From assembly GCA_030248195.1 (NCBI GenBank), contig JASAND010016363.1:23517-87516 (forward strand): a stretch of 64,000 bases of DNA, written 5' to 3'. Source of the DNA: Trissonchulus latispiculum (taxonomy: Eukaryota; Nematoda; Enoplea; Enoplida; Ironidae). The notes under the pieces are model-generated. The model was given only the letters and a program-made list of their open reading frames with translations, did not search any database and was not told the DNA's origin. The position numbers and the translations under genes are program-made. Shown in pieces: positions 9,881-20,230 of this stretch (the stretch's first letter is position 1; each line of letters opens with the position of its first letter).

Positions 9881-10029
9881 ATTTTCTTCTAGGACTGATC
9901 TGTAGGGTTTCAGTTGATTCCTTGATAGGGTTAGTGTTGATCCTCTCTTGATCTTAATGATGAGATCGTTGGGTCGTGATGTGTTCCTCACTGGCAGATT
10001 TCTTCAACAGGATTGTCTTCGCAGGATTG

Positions 10030-10047
10030 TCCTCACTGGGGGCTCCA
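10030..10047 (-). promoter_or_regulatory. Primer-binding site of element 1
   Basis: On the minus strand the inferred LTR end (TAGCA) is followed by a four-base spacer and TGGAGCCCCCAGTGAGGA. A TGG start immediately after the LTR is the standard place for a tRNA-primed (-) strand start. I cannot assign the tRNA species with confidence. Confidence 0.6.
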
Positions 10048-10519
10048 AAATTGCTATTTACCGTGTAATGAACTGAGTGAGATTAGAATAGAAAACTTGA
10101 TCAATTTGATTTGATTTCGAAGGTGGGGTCGCTTAGGTTGAAAGTTCAATCACACGGAAGGTTAGCGCGTTTGCCTAGGTTGACAAACTTATGCACCAGA
10201 TTCCCGAAAGGTGATTTGCCAAAATCGGGGATCTCTACAGCTAACCTGATAGGGGTACTATTGTGAGTTCGTTTAGGTAAGAGGGGTTCGGCTCTATCCA
10301 ATCGCACCTGGAGTATGGATAGGAGGGTTCAAACGGGAATGCGGGAATCAAACCCAGCAACTATTACTCACTCTTAAGGCTTTCAGAGAAGAAAGTTTGA
10401 ACTTTAGTTAATTCTGATTAGGATTTTGCTGAAAAACAGAATTAACACACTTTGACCGCTTTTTGCGGGATGAAATCTGACTAATTAGGCGGTATTGGCT
10501 TGATATAGATAAAATTTTG

Positions 10520-10603
10520 CCGAATATGAGTTTTTAGGCGATTTCCTGCATCGGAATGCCGGAAATCGCCGATTCAACATATACTCTTTACAGTCATATT
10601 CGG
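10520..10603. other. Nested hairpins in the LTR
   Basis: An outer inverted repeat CCGAATATGA (10520-10529) pairs with TCATATTCGG (10594-10603). An inner one, GGCGATTTCC (10537-10546), pairs with GGAAATCGCC (10561-10570). Both are perfect. They lie near the 3' end of the LTR (R/U5 side) and would fold in the RNA. Confidence 0.75.
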
Positions 10604-11342
10604 TCTGCACATAATTAGATTTGAGGCCTAAAAACTTTTCTGCCAATTAGGATTTTTGCGACAGGAAAGCACCTGTTTCCTGTATAACAAGTTTACAAGA
10701 GTGGAAACGCATATTTGCAAGATTATTCTTTTTAAGCTTATTAGAAGATGGTTTCGTCGTAATCTTCAATTCTTACGTAATTACACAATATTAATATTCT
10801 AGCTAGCTATTATTTATGTGATTTTTAGGTTTGTTTGATGCTTACGTAAAGATATCCACCGTGTGTGCCATTAAATTCCATAATTGCTTGTTTGCATTGA
10901 TTAACGAGTATAATTTGATACTTACAGTCAAGTTTGGCTAGTATTTTTGACATAAATCGTTTTACCCTTTTCAGTAACTAGTTGACATAAAAGTCTAAAC
11001 TATACAGGCAATATACTTTGCAAAAATACAAACTACAACCGACTTAGTTGCTCCGTTAGCGAGAACCAGTGAGGGCAAGAACAACAATTTTGACATAATT
11101 CTTGCAGTTTGATTAAAACTGACTTTTGACTTTTGTGTTAGAGGTTGACAAAACGTATGAGTTATTTCGCAGTGCACTGCAAGAATTAATAACTTGAGGT
11201 GAATTTACTGGCACAGATCCAGCTAGTTAACACATACAATTAATACAAAACAGCGGACAACTTAACTAATTCATATTACAATTTTTGGGACAAAATTCGA
11301 CTCTAAACAGGTGAAACAGACCAGCACGAAGTCCTTTATCTG

Positions 11343-11389
11343 CGATTCGTCCACTCCCTTCTTGCGGGCATACCTACGTGGACGAATCG
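11343..11389. other. 12-bp-arm hairpin in the LTR
   Basis: CGATTCGTCCAC (11343-11354) is the exact reverse complement of GTGGACGAATCG (11378-11389), with a 23-base loop. Confidence 0.8.
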
Positions 11390-12620
11390 AGGACCACCTG
11401 GTAATATCAGCTTATCCTGGGGGTCCCCATGACCCTGGACTAGATTAACTACCTAATTTGCATATTACCTTGATATCGAACTAGGTACTCATTCACGCTG
11501 TTTATCACACTCATATCCCTCAGATCAACAAACATTCACAGCAAACAGGCACTTATACACATTCATACCATTTACCTGCCTAATACAGGAGTTCTAGGGC
11601 AATTTCACAAGAATTGGTCTCATGCACCTGACGAGAACCAAGGAACTACTATATATTAAGATAACCCGGGCTGACTGACATCCTGGACTGATCAAAATGC
11701 TGTTTCTAATTAATATAGAGTTTAAAGCGATTTGTTAAACCTTAAGATTACCGGATTATCCCAATATGACTAGCTACATTACTAATAATCATTCAATCAA
11801 CCACCATTCATACTGATTTGACAATCCTCACAACCCCTATCGTACAAGGGGAGTTTCCGTGAGTTGCCACCACAATTATACAAAAACATTCATTCTACAT
11901 ACATACAAATCAGAGCATTCTACAATCATTCAACCAAACATCCTTGAAACTTGGTTAATTTCGGAACCTCACGCTCCATGAGGAGTTTACCCGAATAACC
12001 ACCTTAGGTACTTTTTGGGGACACATTCACACATTAATTTTGCAACACATTCACACTTCAATTACACAAAACATTTACACTTCAGGCTTACAAAGCATTC
12101 ACACTCCAATTGTACAGAACATTCATACTAATAACTACCTAGCTACTTAGACTAACTAATGAATTAAACTTAGGCTCATTTATGTAAGAAGTTTGTAAAC
12201 TTTGAACTTTGTTGTGCGCAGGTTTTACAGCTTTTGCAATTCCTCAGAATTGCCCATAAAAGAAATTTTGTGAAAAACCTAAACTACGTAAGTTTCAGAA
12301 AAGATTTTAACTTTAATTTTGACGAAAGCCAGTGAGTAATAATTGCTAAGCAATTATTACTAACAACAAAGAACAATAATTTAACTAAATACACAATTAA
12401 TTAAAACTACAGAAATTGAGGAAGCCGGCCATTCCTCTTAAACGACTACTTAATGATTAATTAGATTGAAAGTAAAACAACTCATGTTTTAAGAATTGAC
12501 TCTTTAAAACACCCTATAATTTTTAACACCTAATGATTTTAATGCCGACCTAACGCTGAAATAAAACATATTACAGACTATGGAAATTTTTAGACATTAC
12601 AGGGCTTTTGTAGAAACATG

Positions 12621-12643
12621 GCCGGCAACTCCTAGTTGCCGGC
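12621..12643. other. Tight perfect hairpin in the LTR
   Basis: GCCGGCAACT and AGTTGCCGGC are perfect 10-bp arms around a three-base loop. It stands out in an AT-rich surround. Confidence 0.8.
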
Positions 12644-12954
12644 TGTGGGGAATTAATCCTTCTAACTAGCTTATTAATTCTAGAGCCGTAATTAAGGGGC
12701 TCTCTAACTCAGAACTATGGATTTGGGGTCCCACTCATAAACCCATGAAAACTACAAAAAATAACCCCAAAAGTGACAACTAAAGAAAACATTTTTGGCC
12801 ATAAAAGCCGTGGCTTGGTAGGTAAAATGGAATTAAAACGAGAAAAGTAAAAGAAGAGAAAATTGGACATGTCTCAAGACCTCCATCGCACAGGAGGGGT
12901 TTACATGAGCTGCCCTTGATTTTTGAATTAATTAAATAATAAAATAAAAATGAA

Positions 12955-13185
12955 ATAAAACTGGCCCGGAGGCCCAACATGCTATGGAAATAAAAGGATG
13001 GCCTTGGGCCCAAAATGCTGCAAAATCGGGGGCTCTCTAGCCCAAAATACTTCATAAAATTTGGCCATAAAGGCCTCGAAATACCATATAAAAATAAGGC
13101 CCGAAGGCCGAAAATTACATATAAAAAATAAGGGCCCAAAGGCCGAAAATACAATAAGAAAAAATTGGCCAAAGGCCACTATAAA
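12955..13185. repeat. Degenerate GGCC-containing array in the LTR
   Basis: Blocks of the type AAGGCC(G/C)AAAAT plus an A-rich spacer with ATATAAAA recur at intervals of roughly 40-50 bases. The minus-strand hydrophobic ORFs over this region simply translate the array and are not taken as genes. Confidence 0.6.
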
Positions 13186-13332
13186 ATCCCTAAAATTTTA
13201 TCCTAGGGAGTAGGTCTTGAGCCGGGCATAAGAAACCCATATGGCTCCTCAAGTTGAAGTGTTCGTGTTTTTTTCTCAGCCCTTTTCTGGCCAGTGTGGG
13301 CCAGAAAAGTCCTAAATGCGTCCTAAGGGGAA

Positions 13333-13386
13333 GTGCGTATTACTATATTCCCGTACCACACCAGTGGTCCGAGAAGTAATACGCAC
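13333..13386. other. 12-bp-arm hairpin in the LTR
   Basis: GTGCGTATTACT (13333-13344) and AGTAATACGCAC (13375-13386) are perfect arms. The loop contains a second small palindrome (CCACACCAGTGG). On the minus strand an ATATAGTA stretch within the stem is a weak TATA-like candidate about 200 bp downstream of the heat-shock element. Confidence 0.7.
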
Positions 13387-13463
13387 GGGGAAGGGGAGTT
13401 AAAACCCGACCGCTGTCGGTCGCAACTAAACGAACACTAATGAGCTTAAAATTTTTGGGATTC

Positions 13464-13500
13464 GAGCTGACAGCTCACTGACAGCTCGCTGACAGCTCAG
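13464..13500. repeat. 11-bp tandem motif CTGACAGCTCR
   Basis: Three consecutive copies of CTGACAGCTC(A/G) preceded by a partial one, 40 bp from the heat-shock palindrome. Closely spaced identical motifs next to an HSE could be transcription-factor sites; this is inference. Confidence 0.75.
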
Positions 13501-13540
13501 GTCGAAAGAGGTCTTAAACTTTTCTTAAAATTTTGTGTGT

Positions 13541-13577
13541 AAGCTTCTGGAAGTTTCTAGAAACTTCCAGAAGCTTC
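13541..13577. promoter_or_regulatory. Heat-shock element array in a 36-bp perfect palindrome
   Basis: 13541-13576 is a perfect palindrome with arms centred on TCTAGA. It consists of alternating TTC and GAA triplets, each separated by two bases: TTC 13545, GAA 13550, TTC 13555, GAA 13560, TTC 13565, GAA 13570, TTC 13575. This is seven consecutive inverted nGAAn modules, an ideal binding site for trimeric heat-shock factor. It lies about 1.6 kb inside the LTR from its 5' end, in the expected U3 promoter region. Confidence 0.75.
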
Positions 13578-13959
13578 CTATCTCTACCATAGGCCAGTCC
13601 AGCGGCTTGCCGGACCGGCCAGCCCGAGGGGGAGAAGATTAACGATAATGGGGACATATTGCCCCCAACTGACCCCTTTTTTGATTAATTCTGGGTGCTG
13701 AAATTCTGCAAAATTTTGCGAAACTTTGGTTAACATGTAAACGTAACCAGAGGGGAATTACTACAAATTTTAGCTTTTGTTTTCAACTTTTACGCAATTT
13801 ACGTAAGTGCTAAAGACGTAAAGAGAATCTTAATATTTTACAAGTTTAGCTAGACATAACCGACTGATTTTCATAATAATTTTAATTGTGGGGAATTAAT
13901 TAAGCCCCCTCTGAACTTTACCTATGTGTTAAAATTTGGGTCCTCTTTTCTTCTCTTGA

Positions 13960-14012
13960 GGCGAACTTTTGTTGTCCTCTTCTTGTTGGACTAGGCCCAA
14001 CAAAAGTTCACC
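13960..14012. other. 15-bp-arm hairpin in the LTR
   Basis: GGCGAACTTTTGTTG (13960-13974) and CAACAAAAGTTCACC (13998-14012) pair with 14 of 15 matches, the exception being G-U compatible. Confidence 0.75.
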
Positions 14013-14084
14013 TAAGGACAAGCCTAGCGTACGTAGGAAAAGATGAAAGAAAGGGGGAACAGCAGCGCACCTGGCTGCCTTGTA

Positions 14085-14143
14085 GTCTGGGAGGTAGACA
14101 ACCTCCCAGACAAAGAAAGAAAGAAAGAAAGAAAGAAGAAAGT
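14085..14143. other. Hairpin followed by a GAAA microsatellite in the LTR
   Basis: GTCTGGGAGGT (14085-14095) and ACCTCCCAGAC (14101-14111) are perfect arms with a five-base loop. They are followed directly by about seven GAAA units. Confidence 0.8.
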
Positions 14144-15454
14144 TAGTATAAAGGTTTTTTGGAAGTCCACTTTTAGGACTTTCCTTTTAAGCAAAGTAAG
14201 ATTACGAAATAAAGACTAATCTTACTAAAACATTTTTGTTTATAACTCACTCAATTTTGGGAGTTAAAACGTGGGGATTACATTTTTGGAAAGGGGAGAA
14301 ATTTCTCTTTCATATGAGCCTAAGTTGCATCACAGACAAAAAATTCATTTCTTACGTAATAATTAGCTAATTAACATAAATTAAGCCTAACTAACACTAG
14401 TTAACATGATTAATAACAAATTGAGACCTTAAAACATTGTAAAACACAAATTATTGCAAGTAAACATACTTAGGTAGACTATTACTTTTAATTTCTTACG
14501 TATAACCTAATTATGTGGTTATTTTATCAAACCATCTTCTAATAGATGTTATTAAACACTGAAAAGGTTTTTTAAAACACTGCTGACAAGGATTAGCGTA
14601 TTCTTTTCAGCTAGAAATGTTGAGTTCCTTATCATGGTAATTATAAATTTCGCATTTACGCCAACACTAGGATTTCTAGAGTTTTACTATTCTTCTGTTC
14701 TTATTAACCTCTAGCAATGGAAGGGGAAAGTGACCGCACCCGGGCCACTGAGGGAAAGGACACCTGTCCTTTCAGAAAGAAGAGTTTTTGGAATTGATCT
14801 TATTATTATGATTTTCATTACTCCACGTGTAATAGATCATTATTTGGACTGATTGATCCTAACTAAGCTTGTAAGTGCCCTTTTCTTGTGTTAATGTTGG
14901 AGTAACTTTAGGCCTTTCTTCTCATATTAGTTGGAAACTGCTTATTTGGGGCTGGCAACTCTGATTTGAACAATTATACAATGACAATTAATTATGGCTT
15001 GGACACAATATCAAAACTAGAACTTAACATAGGCAAGATCCTTAGAGTCCGTTTTTTCTGTAGAAACTTCTTTTGGAACGATGACCACTTAGAAACTAAT
15101 TTTTTAACCACTTTTGAGCACAAGATCTAAGTCATTCCATTACAAATACTTTACTACATCTTCTAGATAGATGTATTAAAGGAACAAATCTCACTAATAA
15201 ATATTCTTGCACATCATTATATCTAAGGAACCAAATAATGCATATGTAGGTAAGTGTACAACTTATATGTCCCTAACACACGTATGAATGGATGACCACG
15301 GGGCAGAAACGCCTTTAGCTTGTTTTCAATATTTTTTAATAAAACAACCTAAAACCTGCAGTGGGTAATGGGACTCCACTGATGACGACCTCCCATACCT
15401 ACATGAGTTCTGCAGAGTGTCCGCCAGCATAGTCTCATGTTTGCATAGGTTAGA

Positions 15455-15575
15455 TACTAGGCTAGGGGTCTAATTTGTCGCGAGTTGCATCCGCTTTAGA
15501 ACCTGCATCACATTTGTCAAGCAATTTCCGGTTTAGTAATTGGACAGTAAACCGGGGACTGATACTATCAAAACA
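15455..15575 (+). mobile_element. Diverged LTR fragment related to element 2
   Basis: The minus strand here reads GGTTTACTGTCC, a short variable stretch, TAAACCGG and AATTGC, then ATGCAGGTTCT and later GCAACTCGC. The plus strand of the element 2 LTRs (29677, 36257) has the same blocks in the same order and similar spacing. The fragment is therefore an old relative in the opposite orientation to element 2. The ends are not recognisable. Confidence 0.5.
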
Positions 15576-15954
15576 AGCCTTGCTCTATGCTGATTGGTCG
15601 AAAACTGAACTTGACGTTATATGAGCCCTACAGTTCCCAATTTTGATTAGAACTTATTTGGACGAAACACGACAAAAATTAAAAATTCCATTTTTGAGGG
15701 CACATGTTTTTAATAATTATCATGGATTAGCTATCGTAAACAAGTATTCTATGCAAAAATTTAATTAAGCTAATCTATAATCATTATTGTTTTTAATTAT
15801 TATTAATGATCGTTATTAGTATTAATTATATTGTTTAACACGTCAATGAATTCATCCTGCTAACGTTTTTTAAGCATCAAACTTTTGAATCTCGTCCAAA
15901 CTTGCTTCCGTGACCCTGTGCTTTTGATATTGTGCTTTCTCATCATGAATCATT

Positions 15955-16050
15955 TGATTTCTGTCTCCTGAGCACAAACTCTGTCTCCCGAGCACAGGGC
16001 ACAAAGCACAAAACTCAGGAGGCGAAACACAAAGCACAAAGCACTTCATC
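15955..16050. repeat. GCACAAA-type low-complexity repeat
   Basis: Irregular runs of GAGCACA/AAAGCACAAA. A similar short run occurs at about 20722-20755, just beyond the cysteine-rich peptide gene. Confidence 0.6.
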
Positions 16051-16609
16051 GTAAACCGGGCTTTACGAATTAAAATATCTAATTTCGCGAAATCAAATAC
16101 TTTTGCGATATTTTAACCTAGTGTGGGCAAAAGCAACCCATACAAAATTTCAGCTCATTTGGTCACGTTTTGCGGATTCTGGGCCTGCGGGTAGCTTTCC
16201 AGAAAATATCCAAACTAACAGTTAGTTATCGAAGAACTATCTTGTCAAAGGATACAGAAATGGTGTTTAGATAGCAATAAAAAGTTAATAAAAAGCAATC
16301 TACTGAAAGCATTTGCTTGTTTTCAACAGCAAGCTAAAGCACTTGCCACAGTATTTGCAAATATTGTCAAACATTTATACATTTGTCTCATACTTTTCCC
16401 AATTTTTCACTTAGTATCCGGTGGAAAGGCACCAAAGGCAAGATCAGCGGAGCTTATCCGCCAAACAGCAGACAGACCCCAATTGAGGAGGACACTGTTA
16501 ACAACTGGCTGACTACAACCAGAAAAGCATTAATTTAATATATTGGTGAAGCCAATAATTTGACAGTGATTTCTCTCGACCTTGTCATCGAAATTATCAA
16601 AATTTTCAA

Positions 16610-16970
16610 GTATTCTATTTTGGGCCAGCACAACTCTGCCACAGTCTGATTTCGAACTCAAATGTTTTGTCTTGTTTTTGAGAACGTATGAGATGAGGCA
16701 CTATTGTGTGCAAAAAGGATTGAAATCGGTGAAGTCAATTTTGAACAGCTCTCCTAATTGTGTTTGCAGCATCACAATTACAGGTTTCAGTCTCAGGGCG
16801 GAATTCCCATTTATCTTGGGCTTGGACAAGTACGTGGTTCAATTACAACAAAGGTGGCAGATATAAGTTTTTTAGATATAAATAAATAAATAAATAATCC
16901 CTATAGTTGTTTTTTCGCATTGTCATCATGATTACGGTGCTTTGTTACCGGCGCTGAAGTTGCAACTCTA
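16610..16970 (+). repeat. Dispersed repeat A, copy 1
   Basis: Shares with 19890-20230 many blocks in the same order: AACTCTGCCACA, TTCGAACTCAAAT/TTCAAACTCAAAT, TCAATTTTGAACA, TTTGCAGCATC(A/G)CAATTACAGG, ACAATTACAACAAA-like, AATAAATAATCCCTATAG and TTTTTTCGCATTGTCATCA. The copies are diverged direct repeats flanking the long inverted repeat. No intact ORF is shared. Confidence 0.7.
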
Positions 16971-16974
16971 AAAT

Positions 16975-17490
16975 CAGCAATATTAAGAAGCCGTCAGTAA
17001 ATATATTCGCGGAAGTGGGAAGTTCGCTTTTTGGACTTACATTTCTAGATTTTCATCATTACTCATTAGTTTATTTATTAGGCGCCTCATTGCATACCTT
17101 CGGACTTCGTGAAATAAGTTAATTTCAATTGTGGAACTGTTATCGAAACTGGTGTAAAGTTGGCAGTGGGCTGACTAACCAAACTTTCGAGTGGGAAACT
17201 GTGCACAAGGAGAACGTCGAACCTGGAGGAGATGTGGTTCCAGTCGATTTAACTCACCTCGCCAAATTTGTCCTAAGTGTAACCTACCGAACGGAGTTTA
17301 AAAGCCAATGCAGTGCAAAGACTCAAATATAGAAGAAACTACCCCAATTTTGCTGAAAATTACACACTTAAAAATGGCTATCTACCTACCCAAAATTTCT
17401 CAGAAAAACCTTACCTACCGACTATACAAGCTAATACAAAAACCTAACTAAAATGACGCCCTAAAATGGTCCAAAAAGAAACCACATTTA
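16975..17490. repeat. Left arm of a long inverted repeat
   Basis: Reverse complement of about 19090-19620 at high similarity over about 500 bp. Anchor blocks: AAAATCAGCAATATTAAGAAG near the outer end, TGGAGGAGATGTGGTTCCAG in the middle, and AAAATGGTCCAAAAAGA near the inner end. The small plus-strand frame at 17129-17332 is open here but has no supporting motif. Confidence 0.85.
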
Positions 17491-19089
17491 CTAAAAACGA
17501 TTATGATTGACAAAGAGGGAGACCCCCGAAAAGCTAAGCGTACAGAAAAGGGACAGAACAATACAAAATTTAAAATAGTACAGATAAACTTTACCAAGAA
17601 TTTTCATTACAAACTAAACTAATTCAATCAATTAATTTTCACAAGACCAAAACAATCAGAGACAATACAGATTCTCACAAATATTGAACCCTCAACAAAA
17701 TACCCTAAAGTAGTGCGTCACGGCCGAATTTAGAGAATTTAGAAAAGTTATTAAAAGAAAATCCAAAGAGAAAATCCAGCTAATTAGAAAATGATAGAAA
17801 ACTTTAGAATGAATAAAGAAAGCTCTGGGAAGCTCTACAGGGTCACCCTGGAGCAAAGGTAGTACAGAACTATTTACTTTGACGCTAAGTAAAAATCAAT
17901 AGATATAACAGCCGCAAAATACACGAGAAGAAAGGAGCAAAATAGTGCGACCGACCAACACAAAAAATACACAAGACTGACTGAAAAGCCACATAGGCAG
18001 AAAGAACTGGTTTTTGAGAAGTGGTGGTAGAATCTGATTGGATGAATTTAAGACCCTTTGAAAGAAAGAAAAGTTTCGAAAGATTCGCAGCAAAAATAGA
18101 CATACATACAGCGCCACCTAGTGAGTAGGCTGGCTGCCAAATATACACATTATTTCAACATAAGAACAATAACAATTTCGACCAAAATTTCAGAATAATT
18201 TCACTTAAGATTTCACACACCATAATTCACACATAAAGTAACATTTCTATCTTAATTTCACTCCAAAATAACTTCAACTAACATAAACATTCATATTTAG
18301 AGGACTAACGTCACGTCGCCTCATTACATCATTACAACTCCGCAGGGTTTACTGCCCATAACAACAACCGGGGCAGGGACAACATAACCAAAAAGAAGAC
18401 TAAAATTTAAATTCAGAAAATTTTTGACGAATTTTTGGTAAATGTGTCTCAAGAACACAAGTTACAACAAAATACACGTCATAACGCAGTATCCAAGTCA
18501 CGAAACTAGCAAAACATGACTAATTAGGAAGAAAAAATTAGGGCTGACTTGGCGTCGGTGGAATAGTGAAGACCGGCTAGAAAAGTGCGCTTGGGAAATG
18601 GGAACTGCCATTATTTTGCCACTGGGACGGTGCGCAATTGGGAAAATCCAGTCCTCTAGCCATCGCGGCGAGGTACAAGTACCCTTATAAAAATACAAGA
18701 AGTTATAAAAGAGGAAAGAACCGAAATGTCAGCTTCATGAGAGTATCTTCATGGTAACGAGGCAACGAGGTAACCTCTCGCACAGCTCACAGTGCGCAAA
18801 CTTCGGCTGGGTGGAGGGTGGGCCTATCAGGTGGTGACAAAAGCTAGTGACAAAACGTGACGCACCGGCCAGGTCATATTGTACTTCCCGATCTGCCGCC
18901 ACCTTTTACCAAAATTATTTTAGTTCATTTAGTAGTCCCAACTGTTCCTGCCCTTTATATATCCACTGTTTGGTCTTTATGGTCAAAATTTTAATTAATG
19001 TCAGTTTTGTGTCCCTCTCCAGTGCGCCAAAGTAGCTACCGACTTATATGCCCCTTCTATACTAGGGCCTGGTGGTGGTCTGTGGTCAA
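17491..19089. other. Spacer of the long inverted repeat
   Basis: About 1.6 kb between the arms. Only short minus-strand ORFs (below 90 codons) without recognisable domains are present. No transposase motif is visible, so if this is a DNA transposon it is non-autonomous. Confidence 0.6.
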
Positions 19090-19620
19090 TGTGGTCTCTT
19101 TTTGGACCATTTTAGGGCGGGCGTCATTTTAGTTAGGTTTTTGTATTAGCTTGTATAGTCTTTAGGTAAGGTTTTTCTGAGAAATTTTGGGTAGGTAGAT
19201 AGCCATTTTTAAGTGTGTAATTTTCAGCAAAATTGGGGTAGTTTCTTCTATATTTGAGTCTTTGCACTGCATCGGCGGTTAAACTCCGTTCGGTAGGTTA
19301 CACTTAGGACAAATTTGGCGAGGTTAGTTAGGTCGACTGGAACCACATCTCCTCCAGGTTCGACGTTCTCCTTGTGCACAGTTTCCCACTCGTAAAGTTT
19401 GGTTAGTCAGCCCACTGCCAACTTTACACCAGTTTCGATAACAGTTGTACAATTGAAATTAACTTATTTCACGAAGCCCGAAGGTATGCAATGAGGCACC
19501 TAATAAATAAACTAATGAGTAATAATGAAAATCTAGAAATGTAAGTCCAAAAAGCGAACTTCCCACTTCCTCGAATATATTAACTGACTGCTTCTTAATA
19601 TTGCTGATTTTAGAGTTGCA
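19090..19620. repeat. Right arm of a long inverted repeat
   Basis: Pairs with 16975-17490. Differences are scattered substitutions and short indels (for example an extra GGGC near 19118). An RNA crossing both arms would form a hairpin of about 500 bp. Confidence 0.85.
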
Positions 19621-19889
19621 ACTAATTCGGCGCAAAACTATAAATATTAGATTTTCCGTAAATGAAACACGGAATTCCGGATTTTGCCGAATTTTCGAAA
19701 TCTCGATTCCGGACGATTCTAAAAAATATATACATTTCTGGGGTTTACTTGCTATAGACGGTGAACTGACTGAGCGTTATTATCATCATTTTAGCAAACG
19801 CTTTGATTTGGTGATTGGTCAAGTTAATGCTTTCAACATTTTGTCTCCACATAACCTGGAAGAGTAAATTATCGAGTTTGTCACATTTT

Positions 19890-20230
19890 CTATCGTTAAA
19901 CATGGATAACTCTGCCACAATTTTATTTCAAACTCAAATATTTTGTCTAGGTTTTGGGAACACAAGGCATGATATAGTGTGTGAAAATAATCGGTCAGTA
20001 TCAATTTTGAACAACTTCACCTAGTTTGCAGCATCGCAATTACAGGTTTCTGTCATTAGTCCCAGCTGCCTTTCTTTCTTGGATGTGAACAATTACAACA
20101 AAACTGATAGAATATTTTTTATTAAATAAATAGCCATAAATAAATGGATAAATAATCCCTATAGATATTGGTATTTTCGCATTGTCATCACAAGTAGAAT
20201 GCTTCGTTCCCGGAAGTCGTAAAACTAAAA
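19890..20230 (+). repeat. Dispersed repeat A, copy 2
   Basis: Diverged direct repeat of 16610-16970 (see that entry for shared blocks). It lies just outside the right arm of the inverted repeat, so two A copies bracket the structure. Confidence 0.7.

Larger units (their letters stand above)
1..15144 (-). mobile_element. Giant pol-less LTR retroelement carrying gag, a NADAR protein and extra ORFs (element 1)
   Basis: The sequence at 1-243 recurs in the same orientation at 14901-15144 with only a few differences. Both copies end at the same base, after which the flanks are unrelated; this is how two LTRs behave. All large ORFs between them are on the minus strand and the first is a Gag, so the element reads right to left: 5' LTR 10052-15144, PBS 10030-10047, gag, a basic membrane-type ORF, the NADAR ORF, a 446-aa ORF, a non-coding stretch, then the 3' LTR running off the left edge. 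The LTR begins TGTAATGG and is inferred to end TAGCA. I see no protease, reverse transcriptase, RNase H or integrase, so it must depend on another element. If both LTRs are about 5.1 kb the whole element is about 20 kb. The left end and target-site duplication lie outside the window. Confidence 0.8.
10052..15144 (-). repeat. 5' LTR of element 1, about 5.1 kb
   Basis: The right boundary is fixed by the repeat with 1-243. The left boundary is inferred from a TAGCA end just before the PBS. Start TG and end CA agree with LTR convention. No long conserved ORF is seen inside. The LTR contains a heat-shock-element palindrome (13541-13577), hairpins (10520-10603, 11343-11389, 12621-12643, 13333-13386, 13960-14012, 14085-14111), an 11-bp tandem motif (13464-13500), a degenerate GGCC-containing array (12955-13185) and a GAAA microsatellite (about 14115-14143). 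Only the first 243 bases of the partner LTR are in the window, so the full length cannot be confirmed here. Confidence 0.65.
15145..16600. other. Gene-free flank of element 1
   Basis: No coding sequence is supported. The stretch holds a diverged LTR-like fragment (15455-15575) and GCACAAA-type low-complexity sequence (about 15955-16050). The rest is AT-rich and unremarkable. Confidence 0.5.

Noticed and set aside
244..10051. Search for pol (protease, RT, RNase H, integrase) in element 1
   Set aside because: No YxDD, DTG/DSG or HHCC integrase signature was found in any frame of the long ORFs; the absence is reported as a finding instead of forcing an assignment.
12780..13179. Hydrophobic minus-strand ORFs suggesting a membrane protein
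   Set aside because: They translate the degenerate GGCC array in the LTR; the apparent protein repeats follow the DNA repeat.
17885..18148. Overlapping hydrophobic ORFs in the spacer of the long inverted repeat
   Set aside because: Short, overlapping, without motif or codon signal; not enough for a gene call.
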